A stretch of 64,000 nucleotides of DNA from Clostridioides difficile. GTDB lineage: Bacteria > Bacillota > Clostridia > Peptostreptococcales > Peptostreptococcaceae. A model generated the notes under the pieces. That model searched no databases, was not told the DNA's origin, and was given only the letters and a program-made list of their open reading frames with translations. The position numbers were made by a program, and so were the translations under genes. Where the stretch lies: NCBI RefSeq assembly GCF_900243075.1, contig NZ_OEZH01000133.1, positions 178,494-242,493 on the forward strand. The letters run 5' to 3'. Each line of letters starts with the position of its first letter. Position 1 is the stretch's first letter. This document shows, in pieces, positions 26,280 to 35,620 of this stretch.

Positions 26280-27545
26280 TTAATTTCTCAAGAAGTATAT
26301 AGTATCAAGTTCTATATCTTTTATAGCTTCAACTATATCCTTTTTAGTGACTTTTTCTATACTAGATATTATATCTTCTACTTCAGAATTTGTCTTTGCC
26401 ATAGACTGAGAGAAAGCAAAATCAGACATACCACCTATATTATCAGTTATAGATTTCATAGAATTAACTAAAGCAAGTTTGCTATTTTCTAATTCTTCAT
26501 CAGATATATCACCTGCTTTTACACTTTCTACTTGTTTTTTTATCAATTCCACAGCTTTATCATAATCTTTAGTTTCTATACCAGATGATATAAACATGAT
26601 ACTCTTGTACTTCTCTATTGAAGAGAATATATAGTAACATAAACTTTCTTTTTCTCTTACATTCACAAATAATTTGGAGTGTGGCCCACCACCTAAGACA
26701 TTGCTTCCAACTACAAGAGCATAATATCTATCTGTATCTGCATAATCGACATTTGCTCTATAACCCATGACTAACTTACCTTGAGTTATTTCCATTTGTT
26801 CATCTATAACTTTTACTTTATCTACATTTTTTATAAAATCTGCTCTTGGTATATCTATAATATCTTCTCTTTCAAACTTTAGATTCTTACTAATTATATC
26901 TACAACTTTATCTTCATCAAAATTACCTTCTACAACTATATCTATTGGTGATGTTTTAAGTATATTTTTGTAATGTTCATATAAATCTTTTGCAGTTATA
27001 CTATCTATTTCATCTTCATAACCAAATTCACTTACACTATATCTTTCACCTTTACACATAGCCTCAATACATTTATCTTGTGCATACTCTTTTTTATCAT
27101 TTATTATTGATTGTATCTTCTCTCTTAAATTTTCTTTTTCAATATTTAAATATTCTTCTTTAAATCCACCATCTACAACAAGAGTGTTATTTATTACTTC
27201 ATTAAAAAATTCTACTACTTCTTCAAATATACTCTCATCTAAATATTTTTCACTTATGTTAATTATTTTAAAACTCAATACTTGACGTTCTCCACGTTTT
27301 ATAGCATCAGCTCCCATAGATGAACCATATAAATCATCTAATTTATTTGATATTGCTCTAGCACTAGGATATTTCTCACTTCCACTTGCTATTATTGATG
27401 GTATTAAAGCATTTTTTGTAGTTTCTTTTTCATCCAGTAATCTCTGAACATATAAGCTTATAAGATTGGATTTGAACTTTTCTGTTTTTATCAAAGTAAG
27501 ATTAATATTATTACCTAAATTTATTATTTTTTTAGTATTAACCAT
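26280..27545 (-). CDS. M16 family peptidase homologue lacking the zinc motif
   Basis: A 421-residue M16 protein of the YmfF type. Where the active subunit has HxxEH, this has 'ALIPSIIASGSEKYPSA', with no His/Glu ligands, so it is predicted non-catalytic. The second domain is well kept: 'MGYRANVDYADTDRYYA', 'LGGGPHSKLFVNVREKESL' and 'YYIFSSIEKY' carry the R/Y substrate-binding residues of the C-terminal M16 fold. AGGAGG precedes the ATG at 27545. Active/inactive pairing is known for bacterial M16B peptidases. Confidence 0.87.
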   Translation of the reverse strand: MVNTKKIINLGNNINLTLIKTEKFKSNLISLYVQRLLDEKETTKNALIPSIIASGSEKYPSARAISNKLDDLYGSSMGADAIKRGERQVLSFKIINISEKYLDESIFEEVVEFFNEVINNTLVVDGGFKEEYLNIEKENLREKIQSIINDKKEYAQDKCIEAMCKGERYSVSEFGYEDEIDSITAKDLYEHYKNILKTSPIDIVVEGNFDEDKVVDIISKNLKFEREDIIDIPRADFIKNVDKVKVIDEQMEITQGKLVMGYRANVDYADTDRYYALVVGSNVLGGGPHSKLFVNVREKESLCYYIFSSIEKYKSIMFISSGIETKDYDKAVELIKKQVESVKAGDISDEELENSKLALVNSMKSITDNIGGMSDFAFSQSMAKTNSEVEDIISSIEKVTKKDIVEAIKDIELDTIYFLRN

Positions 27546-27728
27546 ATGTACCTCCTATTTTTATTTAAACATCAATTTTTAAATTGAAATTTATTTATTT
27601 TTTAATTGCATATACTCACATATAAAAACCTTCTATTTAATTATATCCTTTTTATTATTTTCTAAAAGCAATATTTTTATTTAAATTAAATATAAAGATT
27701 AATTAAATAAATATGCTTTAAAGTCTAG

Positions 27729-27758
27729 TTTACAAGCTTGATGTATATGATGTATAAT
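27729..27758 (+). promoter_or_regulatory. Candidate sigma-A promoter of ychF
   Basis: TTTACA (27729-27734), 18-bp spacer, then perfect TATAAT (27753-27758), about 100 bp upstream of the ychF ATG. The only gene downstream on this strand is ychF. The rest of 27546-27860 is AT-rich without a gene. Confidence 0.6.
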
Positions 27759-27860
27759 CAATATGTATGTCTATAATTAAAACAATTTTACAATCCTATA
27801 GATTGATTGTTTAAGGTTATATAAAGAATATAAAAAAGAATAAGAGAGAGGACGATTAAT

Positions 27861-28958
27861 ATGAAATTAGGTATAGTTGGTTTACCAAATGTAGGTAAAA
27901 GCACACTATTTAACGCAATAACTCAAGCAGGTGCAGAATCTGCAAATTACCCTTTTTGTACAATAGACCCAAATGTCGGAGTTGTATCTGTTCCAGATGA
28001 AAGACTAAACAAACTACAAGAATTATATAATTCTGAAAAAATAGTTCCTACTGCTATAGAATTTTGTGACATAGCTGGTTTAGTTAGAGGTGCTTCTAAA
28101 GGAGAAGGATTAGGAAATAAATTTTTATCACATATAAGAGAAGTTGATGCAATAGTACATGTTGTTAGATGCTTTGAAGATGAAAATGTTGTACATGTAG
28201 ATGGTTCTGTAGACCCACTTCGTGATATAGAAACTATAAACTTAGAATTAATTTTTTCTGATATAGAGATTCTTGAAAGAAGAATTCATAAAACTCAAAA
28301 GGCTGCTAAAGCTGATAAAACTTTAGCTTCTGAACTTGATTTATTAAAATCAATTATGTCTACTTTAGAAGAAAGTAAGTGTGTAAGAACTATGCAATTT
28401 ACAGAAGATGAACAAGTATTCGTAAATTCATTGGATTTGCTTACATCTAAGCCTGTAATATATGCTTCAAATGTATCAGAAGATGATTTAGCTGATAATG
28501 GAGAAAATAATAAATATGTTCAACAAGTTAAAGCATTTGCGGAAACAGAAGATGCTGAAGTTGTTGTTGTATGTGCACAAATAGAGGCAGAAATTTCTGA
28601 ACTTGATTCTGCTGAAGAAAAGAAAGAATTTTTAGAGACATTAGGTCTTGAACAGTCAGGACTTGATAAACTTATAAAATCATCTTATGCTTTACTTGGT
28701 TTAATTTCATTCTTAACTGCTGGTCCAAAAGAAGTTAGAGCATGGACTATAAAAGTTGGAAGTAAAGCACCTCAAGCAGGAGGAAAGATACATTCTGATA
28801 TAGAAAGAGGATTTATCAGAGCTGAAACAATAGCTTTTGATGATTTAGTTGAGCATGGTACTATGGCTGCTGCTAAAGAAAAAGGATTAGTTAAACTGGA
28901 AGGTAAAGAATACATAGTTAAAGATGGAGATGTAATATTATTTAGATTTAATGTTTAA
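27861..28958 (+). CDS. ychF: Redox-regulated ATPase/GTPase YchF
   Basis: A 365-residue Obg-family P-loop protein of the usual length. P-loop 'GIVGLPNVGKSTLFNA', switch region 'DIAGLVRGASKGEGLG', and C-terminal TGS domain with 'KEVRAWTIKVGSKAPQAGG', 'IHSDIERGFIRAE' and 'VKDGDVILFRF'. YchF (OLA1) prefers ATP and associates with ribosomes and stress responses. GAGAGAGGACG precedes the ATG. It is transcribed alone, opposite to its neighbours. Confidence 0.97.
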   Translation: MKLGIVGLPNVGKSTLFNAITQAGAESANYPFCTIDPNVGVVSVPDERLNKLQELYNSEKIVPTAIEFCDIAGLVRGASKGEGLGNKFLSHIREVDAIVHVVRCFEDENVVHVDGSVDPLRDIETINLELIFSDIEILERRIHKTQKAAKADKTLASELDLLKSIMSTLEESKCVRTMQFTEDEQVFVNSLDLLTSKPVIYASNVSEDDLADNGENNKYVQQVKAFAETEDAEVVVVCAQIEAEISELDSAEEKKEFLETLGLEQSGLDKLIKSSYALLGLISFLTAGPKEVRAWTIKVGSKAPQAGGKIHSDIERGFIRAETIAFDDLVEHGTMAAAKEKGLVKLEGKEYIVKDGDVILFRFNV

Positions 28959-29058
28959 AATGATTAATTGTATACACTTTAACTATTGTATGTATTATAA
29001 GTAAAAGATTAAGGTTATAATAATGTAATATTATCTTATAATAATTGTATAAAATTTA

Positions 29059-29122
29059 TATCAAAAGGAGAGTTATTTCAAATGATTTGTATAAATTATA
29101 ATAAAAAGCTCTCTCTTTGATA
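29059..29122 (+). terminator. Hairpin after ychF
   Basis: TATCAAAAGGAGAG pairs imperfectly with CTCTCTCTTTGATA around a 36-base loop, about 100 bp after ychF. There is no strong T-run on the plus strand, so it is a weak terminator candidate. Confidence 0.4.
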
Positions 29123-29179
29123 TAATAAAATTACTTATACATATATAAAATTTAAATTTATAAATTATCTTTTCATTTT

Positions 29180-30217
29180 TTAAAACATGTATAGCAGACC
29201 TATAGAAATTACTATTGTTACTATCGAAAGTATTTTGCTACAATCCCAGATACGTTTACCCCCAAAACATTCAAATGGATAAAAAGGTATACTATGTAAG
29301 ATTAATAGACTTTGCCCAAATGAAACTATATAATCACAAAAAACTGATTGATTTCCAAACATTATCATCCATAAAACAAAACATAGTAATCCTAGCCATT
29401 CAAATAATCCCTCAATAGCCATATTATGCTTAAATACAGCAGTTTGCTTATACTTTTTGGGGTAAAATCTACCTATAATTGGCCATACACCACCTAGTAC
29501 TGTAACCAATAATGATATTAGCAATCCACCTCTTGTAACAGTAAATATCCATTTCTCAGGTAAAACTAAAGTTGCAACCATACCACCAATTAAAGAAATA
29601 ATCAATAGAGAAAAAAGTGCACCTACTTTGATGGTAAAATCAATAAAATTATTAAATAATAAAACAGGAAACAATATTAATAAATTTAAAACCATGTAAG
29701 TTCCTAATTGTTTAATTGATGAACTACTTTTTTGTTCTGATGTACTCCATAGATGAAATCCAGAAGCAATAAAAAGTGTACTATATATCCATAATTGTAT
29801 AGTTCCAATTAACCCATAATTTTTTAACATCTGTGTAAAGCTCATAATATTATATCCATTATTTTCAAAGAGTTTCCATGATGCAACATTATCATCTTTT
29901 ACAGTAGCAGTCACCGTTTTGCAACCTTGTTCTTTTAAAAATGCAGTTACTTTTTCATAAAGTTTACTTCCTATGCCTTTACCCTCATATCCTTTTTTTA
30001 CATAGGCTGTTTCTAAATAACCAACTTTTTGACTATTTTTTACAGGAAAAATTCTGTAAGAAGCCATACCAACAATATGACCATCCACTATAGCAAGAAA
30101 AGCATCTTTTGGTTTTTTGAATGCCAACCCTTCTACTAATCCAAAACTTGATTTACCAAGTTCCCACACAAACCGTCTTTCATCATTCAATATTTTTCTA
30201 ATTATTATATTATCCAA
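29180..30217 (-). CDS. GNAT acetyltransferase fused to a membrane domain
   Basis: A 345-residue two-part protein. Residues 1-140 are a GNAT domain: 'RKILNDERRFVWELG', the acetyl-CoA loop in 'VKKGYEGKGIGSKLYEK' and 'VKDDNVASWKLFENNGYNI'. Residues 150-345 contain about six hydrophobic helices with no recognised family motif. The acetyltransferase would face the cytoplasm next to the membrane; the acceptor is unknown. The start is TTG at 30217 with GGAGGG 6 bases upstream. It stands alone between ychF and the EAL gene. Confidence 0.8.
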   Translation of the reverse strand: MDNIIIRKILNDERRFVWELGKSSFGLVEGLAFKKPKDAFLAIVDGHIVGMASYRIFPVKNSQKVGYLETAYVKKGYEGKGIGSKLYEKVTAFLKEQGCKTVTATVKDDNVASWKLFENNGYNIMSFTQMLKNYGLIGTIQLWIYSTLFIASGFHLWSTSEQKSSSSIKQLGTYMVLNLLILFPVLLFNNFIDFTIKVGALFSLLIISLIGGMVATLVLPEKWIFTVTRGGLLISLLVTVLGGVWPIIGRFYPKKYKQTAVFKHNMAIEGLFEWLGLLCFVLWMIMFGNQSVFCDYIVSFGQSLLILHSIPFYPFECFGGKRIWDCSKILSIVTIVISIGLLYMF

Positions 30218-30352
30218 ATTTTCCCTCCATAGTTTTTAAATAATTTTTAATATGTATCTAACTCTAAATATCTACCTTTTGACATTGATAACTTTAAGTT
30301 ACCTTTAGCATTGATTAATAATGATTTATGTTTTTATAATAGTATATTTTTA

Positions 30353-30392
30353 TATAAAAAAAGTGAGCATTGATTAACAAGGTTCACTTTTT
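30353..30392 (-). terminator. Terminator after the EAL-domain gene
   Basis: On the minus strand AAAAAGTGA pairs with TCACTTTTT around a loop of about 17 bases, and the T-run continues. It starts 33 bp after the stop at 30425. Confidence 0.7.
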
Positions 30393-30424
30393 ATAAATTT
30401 TTGTGCTATATTTTATAAAATTAT

Positions 30425-32704
30425 TTAATTTTTTTCTTTGCCTTTAACATTATACTTATCTAATATTAATTTTTCATATTCTTCTATTGGCATTGGTCTA
30501 GCAAATAAAAATCCTTGAGCCATATCACAGCCTATAAACCTTAAAAACTCTGCTTGCTCCAAGGTCTCAACGCCTTCTGAAACAACCTTTATATCAAGTT
30601 GCTTTGCCATTTGAACAATACTTGAAACTACAATTTGACTCTTTTTTGTATCTCCTACAGTTATAAAGAATTGTCTATCCAATTTCAATACATCAATTGG
30701 CATATCTTTAAGCATGTTTAAAGATGAATACCCAGAACCAAAATCATCCATAGAGATTTTAAATCCAACAGATTTCAAAGTCTGCATTATTTTAAATAAT
30801 ATTTTTGTATTGTCAAAGATTGCACTTTCTGTCAATTCAATCTCAATTAAATTTGGCTCAATTTCATATTCTTTTGTTATGTTTTCAAGTTCAGATATAA
30901 AATCTGGATTCTCAAGATGTACTCTTGATAGATTTATTGATATAGGAAATGTAGGGAAACTTTCATTTTCCCAACGTCTAAAATTTTTACAAACTTGAGT
31001 AAATACAAACATATCTAATTCTGTTATAAAACCATTCTTCTCAAAAATAGGAATAAACACACCTGGACTTATTAGCCCCTTTTTAGGGTGTTGCCAACGT
31101 ACAAGAGCTTCAGCACCTACAATTTTAGTAGTTGATAAATCAATTTTAGGTTGTAAGTAAACTTTAAATTGTTCATTTTTTAAAGCATCATGCATCTCTT
31201 GTTCAATATCACGTTCTTCTATGAGAGTTTCTTTTAAATTTTCAGCATAAATCTCATAAACTTTTAAATACTTTCTTTTTACTGTAGTTTTTGCAATCAT
31301 AGCTTTATCAAGACAAGTAGAAATATTTGTTTCTCCATCTTCAACAAAATACACACCTATAGATGGAATTAAATTGAGCTCTACTCCCAAGCTTGTTTTT
31401 ATCATTGACATTTTCTTACGTATAAGTTCACATATTTCTATAACTGAATTCCGGTCTTCTTTCTTTTCAAATATTATAGCAAAATTGTCATTTGAAATTC
31501 TTGAAAATACAGATTGCTCTTTAAATATATTCTTAATTATATCTGCTATTTCTTTTAATACTCTATCTCCTTCTTCATACCCAAACCTATCATTTACTAG
31601 CTTAAACTTATCTATATCAAAATAAATTAAAACTAGATTTTTTTCCTCATGAGAGGATAAAAACTTTCCTCCCTCAAGATTAAATTTATTTGAGTTGCCA
31701 ATGCCTGTAACGTTATCCTTAAAAGCAAAGTCTTCTAATTTTTCCTTACTCTTTTTCTGTATAAATAATATATAAATTGTTAATGCCGTAAATATTATAA
31801 TCAATACTACACATGCTGATAATGTAAGTTTTATAATAGCATATGATTTCTCAGATATAGCAGTTTTAGGAACTTCAGAAAAAAGATACCAATCATTGAT
31901 TCCTATTGGGGCATAACTTAAATAATATCCACTTCCAGACATATTGTAACTTAATGAACCTGATTTAAAGTTCTTTATATTTGACTTCATCCCATTAATA
32001 GTAGATTTTGATAAGGTGTCACTCTTACCAATATAAGAAAATAAATTTTCCTTGCTAGAATTGGCATTTTTACTGCTTGGATTTAAAACAATGTCACCAT
32101 TACTCTTAGCTATATAAGAATATCCTCTTCCATTGAACGTCGGCACAGAAAGTATTTTTTCATACAACTTTGTACTATGTGTAGCAAATATAACTCCTTT
32201 AACCTCATTATTTTTATAAACTGGTACAGAATATACATTAATATCATTATTAGTTTTTTTATCATCTTCTATTACATCTTTTAACTTTCCTGTTATAACT
32301 ACTTCTCCTTGCATTGATTTTAAGAAATAGTCTCTTTTAGAAAAGTCTTCTATATAACCATCTGTAGTGTATGCTGTACCATTTGGCAAAATGACTCCCA
32401 TTCTTTTGAATGAACTATTAACAGCCTGCCTTTTCAGTATAGAAAGGGTATTATCTACTTCAAAAGACTCTTCTCCTTCAATAAATATTGAAATTGATTC
32501 TAGTAACTTTATATCTCCATTAATTTGTTTTTTTAGTACACTGACGCTTTGATTTGCTATTTCTGAAAGATATTGATTCGTTTCTTCACCTAATGTCTTA
32601 TTTAACCTTGAACCATAAATCAAACAGGAAATTGTAATTACTAAGATACTTATGACAGCAATTATGGACAAACCATGCCTATTATTTTTTGCATCACTTA
32701 ACAT
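30425..32704 (-). CDS. Cache-GGDEF(degenerate)-EAL cyclic-di-GMP phosphodiesterase
   Basis: A 759-residue membrane protein. Helix about residues 15-35, an extracytoplasmic Cache-type sensor domain (about 40-280), a second helix ('ACVVLIIIFTALTIYILF'), a GGDEF-fold domain whose signature is replaced by 'RISNDNFAIIF', and an EAL domain with motifs kept: 'VGAEALVRWQHP', 'INLSRVHL', 'IELTES', 'DDFGSGYSSL', 'LKLDRQF', 'VSEGVET', 'QGFLFARPM'. It is predicted to hydrolyse c-di-GMP; the degenerate GGDEF domain may bind GTP as an activator. C. difficile has many such enzymes controlling motility and toxin. It is monocistronic, with AGGAAG before the ATG. Confidence 0.9.
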   Translation of the reverse strand: MLSDAKNNRHGLSIIAVISILVITISCLIYGSRLNKTLGEETNQYLSEIANQSVSVLKKQINGDIKLLESISIFIEGEESFEVDNTLSILKRQAVNSSFKRMGVILPNGTAYTTDGYIEDFSKRDYFLKSMQGEVVITGKLKDVIEDDKKTNNDINVYSVPVYKNNEVKGVIFATHSTKLYEKILSVPTFNGRGYSYIAKSNGDIVLNPSSKNANSSKENLFSYIGKSDTLSKSTINGMKSNIKNFKSGSLSYNMSGSGYYLSYAPIGINDWYLFSEVPKTAISEKSYAIIKLTLSACVVLIIIFTALTIYILFIQKKSKEKLEDFAFKDNVTGIGNSNKFNLEGGKFLSSHEEKNLVLIYFDIDKFKLVNDRFGYEEGDRVLKEIADIIKNIFKEQSVFSRISNDNFAIIFEKKEDRNSVIEICELIRKKMSMIKTSLGVELNLIPSIGVYFVEDGETNISTCLDKAMIAKTTVKRKYLKVYEIYAENLKETLIEERDIEQEMHDALKNEQFKVYLQPKIDLSTTKIVGAEALVRWQHPKKGLISPGVFIPIFEKNGFITELDMFVFTQVCKNFRRWENESFPTFPISINLSRVHLENPDFISELENITKEYEIEPNLIEIELTESAIFDNTKILFKIMQTLKSVGFKISMDDFGSGYSSLNMLKDMPIDVLKLDRQFFITVGDTKKSQIVVSSIVQMAKQLDIKVVSEGVETLEQAEFLRFIGCDMAQGFLFARPMPIEEYEKLILDKYNVKGKEKN

Positions 32705-32905
32705 TATGCTTCCTGCCTTTCTAGAACCTATATGTATAGAATTATTATCTTATGTCAATTATTGTAAGCATTTTATAATGATACTTATTTTTCCATATTT
32801 ACTGTAATTATACAAAATTATAAACGTTATTACAATAATAAATTAATTAATATGGATATTAGAATTTACATTATCGTACTATCAATTTTACAATAATTTC
32901 CATAT

Positions 32906-32950
32906 AGAAAATAAAAATGTAATATCAAAATAAAATTTGATATTACATTC
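32906..32950 (-). terminator. Terminator after murE
   Basis: On the minus strand AATGTAATATCAAA pairs with TTTGATATTACATT (14 bp, perfect; 7-base loop) followed by TTTATTTT. It lies about 30 bp after the murE stop. Region 32705-32905 is AT-rich and holds no gene. Confidence 0.85.
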
Positions 32951-32980
32951 TTAGATGGTACCTTTTATTGAATTTTCATA

Positions 32981-34435
32981 CTACATTTTACTTAAATATT
33001 CATTTGCAATTTCTTTATCATCAAAATGATGTTTAACTTTACCTATAATTTGATAAGTTTCATGTCCTTTACCTGTTATAATCACAACATCATCTTTTTT
33101 TGCCATACTTATAGCTTTTGCTATAGCCTGTTTTCTATCAACAACAACATAATAATTTTCTTTTTTCTTATCAATTCCTTCAAGAATATCTTCTATTATT
33201 GCTTCTGGTTCTTCAGTTCTTGGATTATCAGAAGTTATAATACATAAATCAGAATATTTTTGTCCAATAGCTCCCATTAAAGGTCTTTTTTCAGTATCTC
33301 TATCTCCACCACATCCAAATACAGAAATAATTTTCCCTTCTGCAAATTGTTGAGTTGTTTTCAATACATTTTCAAGTGCATCAGGAGTATGAGCATAGTC
33401 TACAATTACACTTATCCCTTTATCATTTGGAACTGTTTCAAATCTTCCTGATACTCCATTAGAAAGCCTAAGACCTTCTTTATATACTGGCTTAGGTATA
33501 CCAAGTACATAACAAGCAGCTATAACTGCTAAAGTATTATACACTGTAAACATTCCTGGAACTGGTATAAATATAACTTCTTCATATGAAGGTGTTATTA
33601 ATCTGTAAGATACTCCATCTGAATCTGATTTTATATCTCTAGCCATAAAATCAGCTTTAGTATCAACACCATAAGTATAACAAGGTACACTTATGTCTTT
33701 TATATTTTTGTATATCTTTTTTCCACCTTCATCATCTATATTTATTATATTTGCCATAGTAGTCTTAAAAAACAATTTCTCTTTGGCTTTTCTATAATCC
33801 TCTAAATCTTTATGAAAGTCTAAATGGTCTGGCGTTAAGTTTGTAAATATGCCTAGTTTAAAGTCTGTTTCATCAACTCTATTTAATGCCAATGAGTGTG
33901 ATGAAACTTCCATTGCACAGTAATCACATCCATTATCTAACATCTTATTAAAATGATATTGTAAATCTATACTTTCTGGAGTTGTTGAATTAGAAACAAT
34001 GTCTTTTTCTCCATCAAAAATTTTTATAGTCCCTATAAGACCAACTTTATTTTTATTTAAAGTTAATATCTCATTTAATATAGTAGTTATACTAGTTTTT
34101 CCATTAGTACCTGTAACTCCTATAACATTAAATTTCTGAGATGGATGATTGTAAAAATTGTCAGCTATTTTTGCCATATCTTTCCTTGTATCTTTCACCT
34201 TTATAAATGTATATCCTTTTATTTCTACATCTTCTTCAACAATAAAGGCTCTTGCTCCTTTTTCTATGGCATCATTTATATACTTGTGACCATCTGATAC
34301 AAACCCTTTTATACATATAAATAATGTACCTTCTGTAACCTTTCTTGAATCATATTGTACATTATTAATATCTATATTTAATTCGCCTTTGACATTGATT
34401 ATATCCAACCCCTGTATAATATCATTTAATTTCAT
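32981..34435 (-). CDS. murE: UDP-MurNAc-tripeptide synthetase MurE
   Basis: A 484-residue Mur ligase. The N-terminal domain has 'VQYDSRKVTEGTLFICIKG', the ATP loop is 'GVTGTNGKTSITTIL', 'MEVSSHSLALNRV' and 'TNLTPDHLDFHKD' follow, and the C-terminal 'ITSDNPRTEEPEAI' contains the DNPR motif associated with meso-diaminopimelate as third residue. It stands alone, over 8 kb from the other mur genes, with its own terminator. GGGAGG precedes the ATG at 34435. Confidence 0.96.
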   Translation of the reverse strand: MKLNDIIQGLDIINVKGELNIDINNVQYDSRKVTEGTLFICIKGFVSDGHKYINDAIEKGARAFIVEEDVEIKGYTFIKVKDTRKDMAKIADNFYNHPSQKFNVIGVTGTNGKTSITTILNEILTLNKNKVGLIGTIKIFDGEKDIVSNSTTPESIDLQYHFNKMLDNGCDYCAMEVSSHSLALNRVDETDFKLGIFTNLTPDHLDFHKDLEDYRKAKEKLFFKTTMANIINIDDEGGKKIYKNIKDISVPCYTYGVDTKADFMARDIKSDSDGVSYRLITPSYEEVIFIPVPGMFTVYNTLAVIAACYVLGIPKPVYKEGLRLSNGVSGRFETVPNDKGISVIVDYAHTPDALENVLKTTQQFAEGKIISVFGCGGDRDTEKRPLMGAIGQKYSDLCIITSDNPRTEEPEAIIEDILEGIDKKKENYYVVVDRKQAIAKAISMAKKDDVVIITGKGHETYQIIGKVKHHFDDKEIANEYLSKM

Positions 34436-34598
34436 AAATGCTTTCCTCCCTTTAAACTCTTTCTGCTAAAATTACACTACATATAATATTATATTAAGAA
34501 TTTTTTACTATGTGAATGGCTAAAAATGCTTGAAATATTGCAAAAAATGCTCTATAATTTTCTATAATATAACTCAAGAAAGGTATTCTATAAAAACT

Positions 34599-35468
34599 AT
34601 GAATAATAAAATCGGGTACTTAAATGATAACTTTAAAATATTTAATATTAGAGACAAAAAAGATATAAAATTTGAATACCATAATCACGATTTTAATAAG
34701 ATAATTATATTTATAACTGGAAATGTAACTTATTTTGTTGAAGGAATTCCTTATAAACTAAAGCCTTGGGATATACTTTTTATTAGTAATAATGAAATTC
34801 ATAAACCAGTTATAGATTCAAATGTATTTTATGAAAGAATTGCAATATGGATTAGTCCAGAATTTATGAAAAAAAATAGTGATACTACTAGCGACTTAGA
34901 AAAATGTTTTAAAATAGCTACAGAAAATAAATGTAATAGATTGCGTTTAAATATACATGATATTGAATCTATAAAGATTTTTATTGAACAAATAAATATT
35001 ACTGAATCTAACAATGAATTTGGAAATAAAATATTGAGAAATACATTATTTATACAGCTTATGATATTCTTAAACAGAATTTTCCTAAAAAATGAAAATA
35101 TAGAATCAACAGAAGATGCTTTTTATGATGAAACTATTAAGAAAATATTAAACTATATAAATTCAAATATAGATAATAATCTTTCAATAGATAGTATATC
35201 ATCTGAATTTTTTATAAGTAAGTACTATCTTATGAGAAAATTTAAATCTCATACTGGAACATCCATACACAATTATATAGTTCAAAAAAGATTAATTTTG
35301 GCAAAATCACTAATAATTAATGGTCATCTTATGAGTGAAGTTTGTAGTAAATGTGGATTCAATGACTATTCTAGTTTTGTAAGGGCATTTAAAAAATACT
35401 ATGGTGTATCTCCTAAAAACTATATAAACAATAAAAGTCCTTTAGACATTGCCCTTTTAGATGAATAA
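34599..35468 (+). CDS. AraC-family transcriptional regulator
   Basis: A 289-residue regulator. The N-terminal half is cupin-like ('FEYHNHDFNKIIIF', 'PYKLKPWDILFI'), where the ligand would bind. The C-terminal half carries two helix-turn-helix units ('SIDSISSEFFISKYYLMRKF' and 'MSEVCSKCGFNDYSSFVRAF') ending 'YYGVSPKNY'. ATG 34599 is preferred; the only AAAGG is 15 bases upstream, so the start is uncertain, and a TTG 23 codons earlier has no site. It lies between murE and appF; control of the app genes is possible but unproven. Confidence 0.85.
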   Translation: MNNKIGYLNDNFKIFNIRDKKDIKFEYHNHDFNKIIIFITGNVTYFVEGIPYKLKPWDILFISNNEIHKPVIDSNVFYERIAIWISPEFMKKNSDTTSDLEKCFKIATENKCNRLRLNIHDIESIKIFIEQINITESNNEFGNKILRNTLFIQLMIFLNRIFLKNENIESTEDAFYDETIKKILNYINSNIDNNLSIDSISSEFFISKYYLMRKFKSHTGTSIHNYIVQKRLILAKSLIINGHLMSEVCSKCGFNDYSSFVRAFKKYYGVSPKNYINNKSPLDIALLDE

Positions 35469-35495
35469 ACAATTTATTTTAAATTTTACTTGGAT

Positions 35496-35538
35496 AAAAA
35501 CTTGAGGTATTAGTATATTTACCTTGCTAATACCTCAA
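35496..35538. terminator. Bidirectional terminator between araC-type gene and appF
   Basis: TTGAGGTATTAG pairs perfectly with CTAATACCTCAA (13-base loop). On the minus strand it is followed by GTTTTTA, serving appF; on the plus strand ATTTACT is weaker. Confidence 0.75.
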
Positions 35539-35620
35539 ATTTACTAATATTTCAAAATATATTAAAGCATAAATTTATATATTTTTTTCACTTAAAGTAT
35601 ATTTTATTAACTAAATCTGT

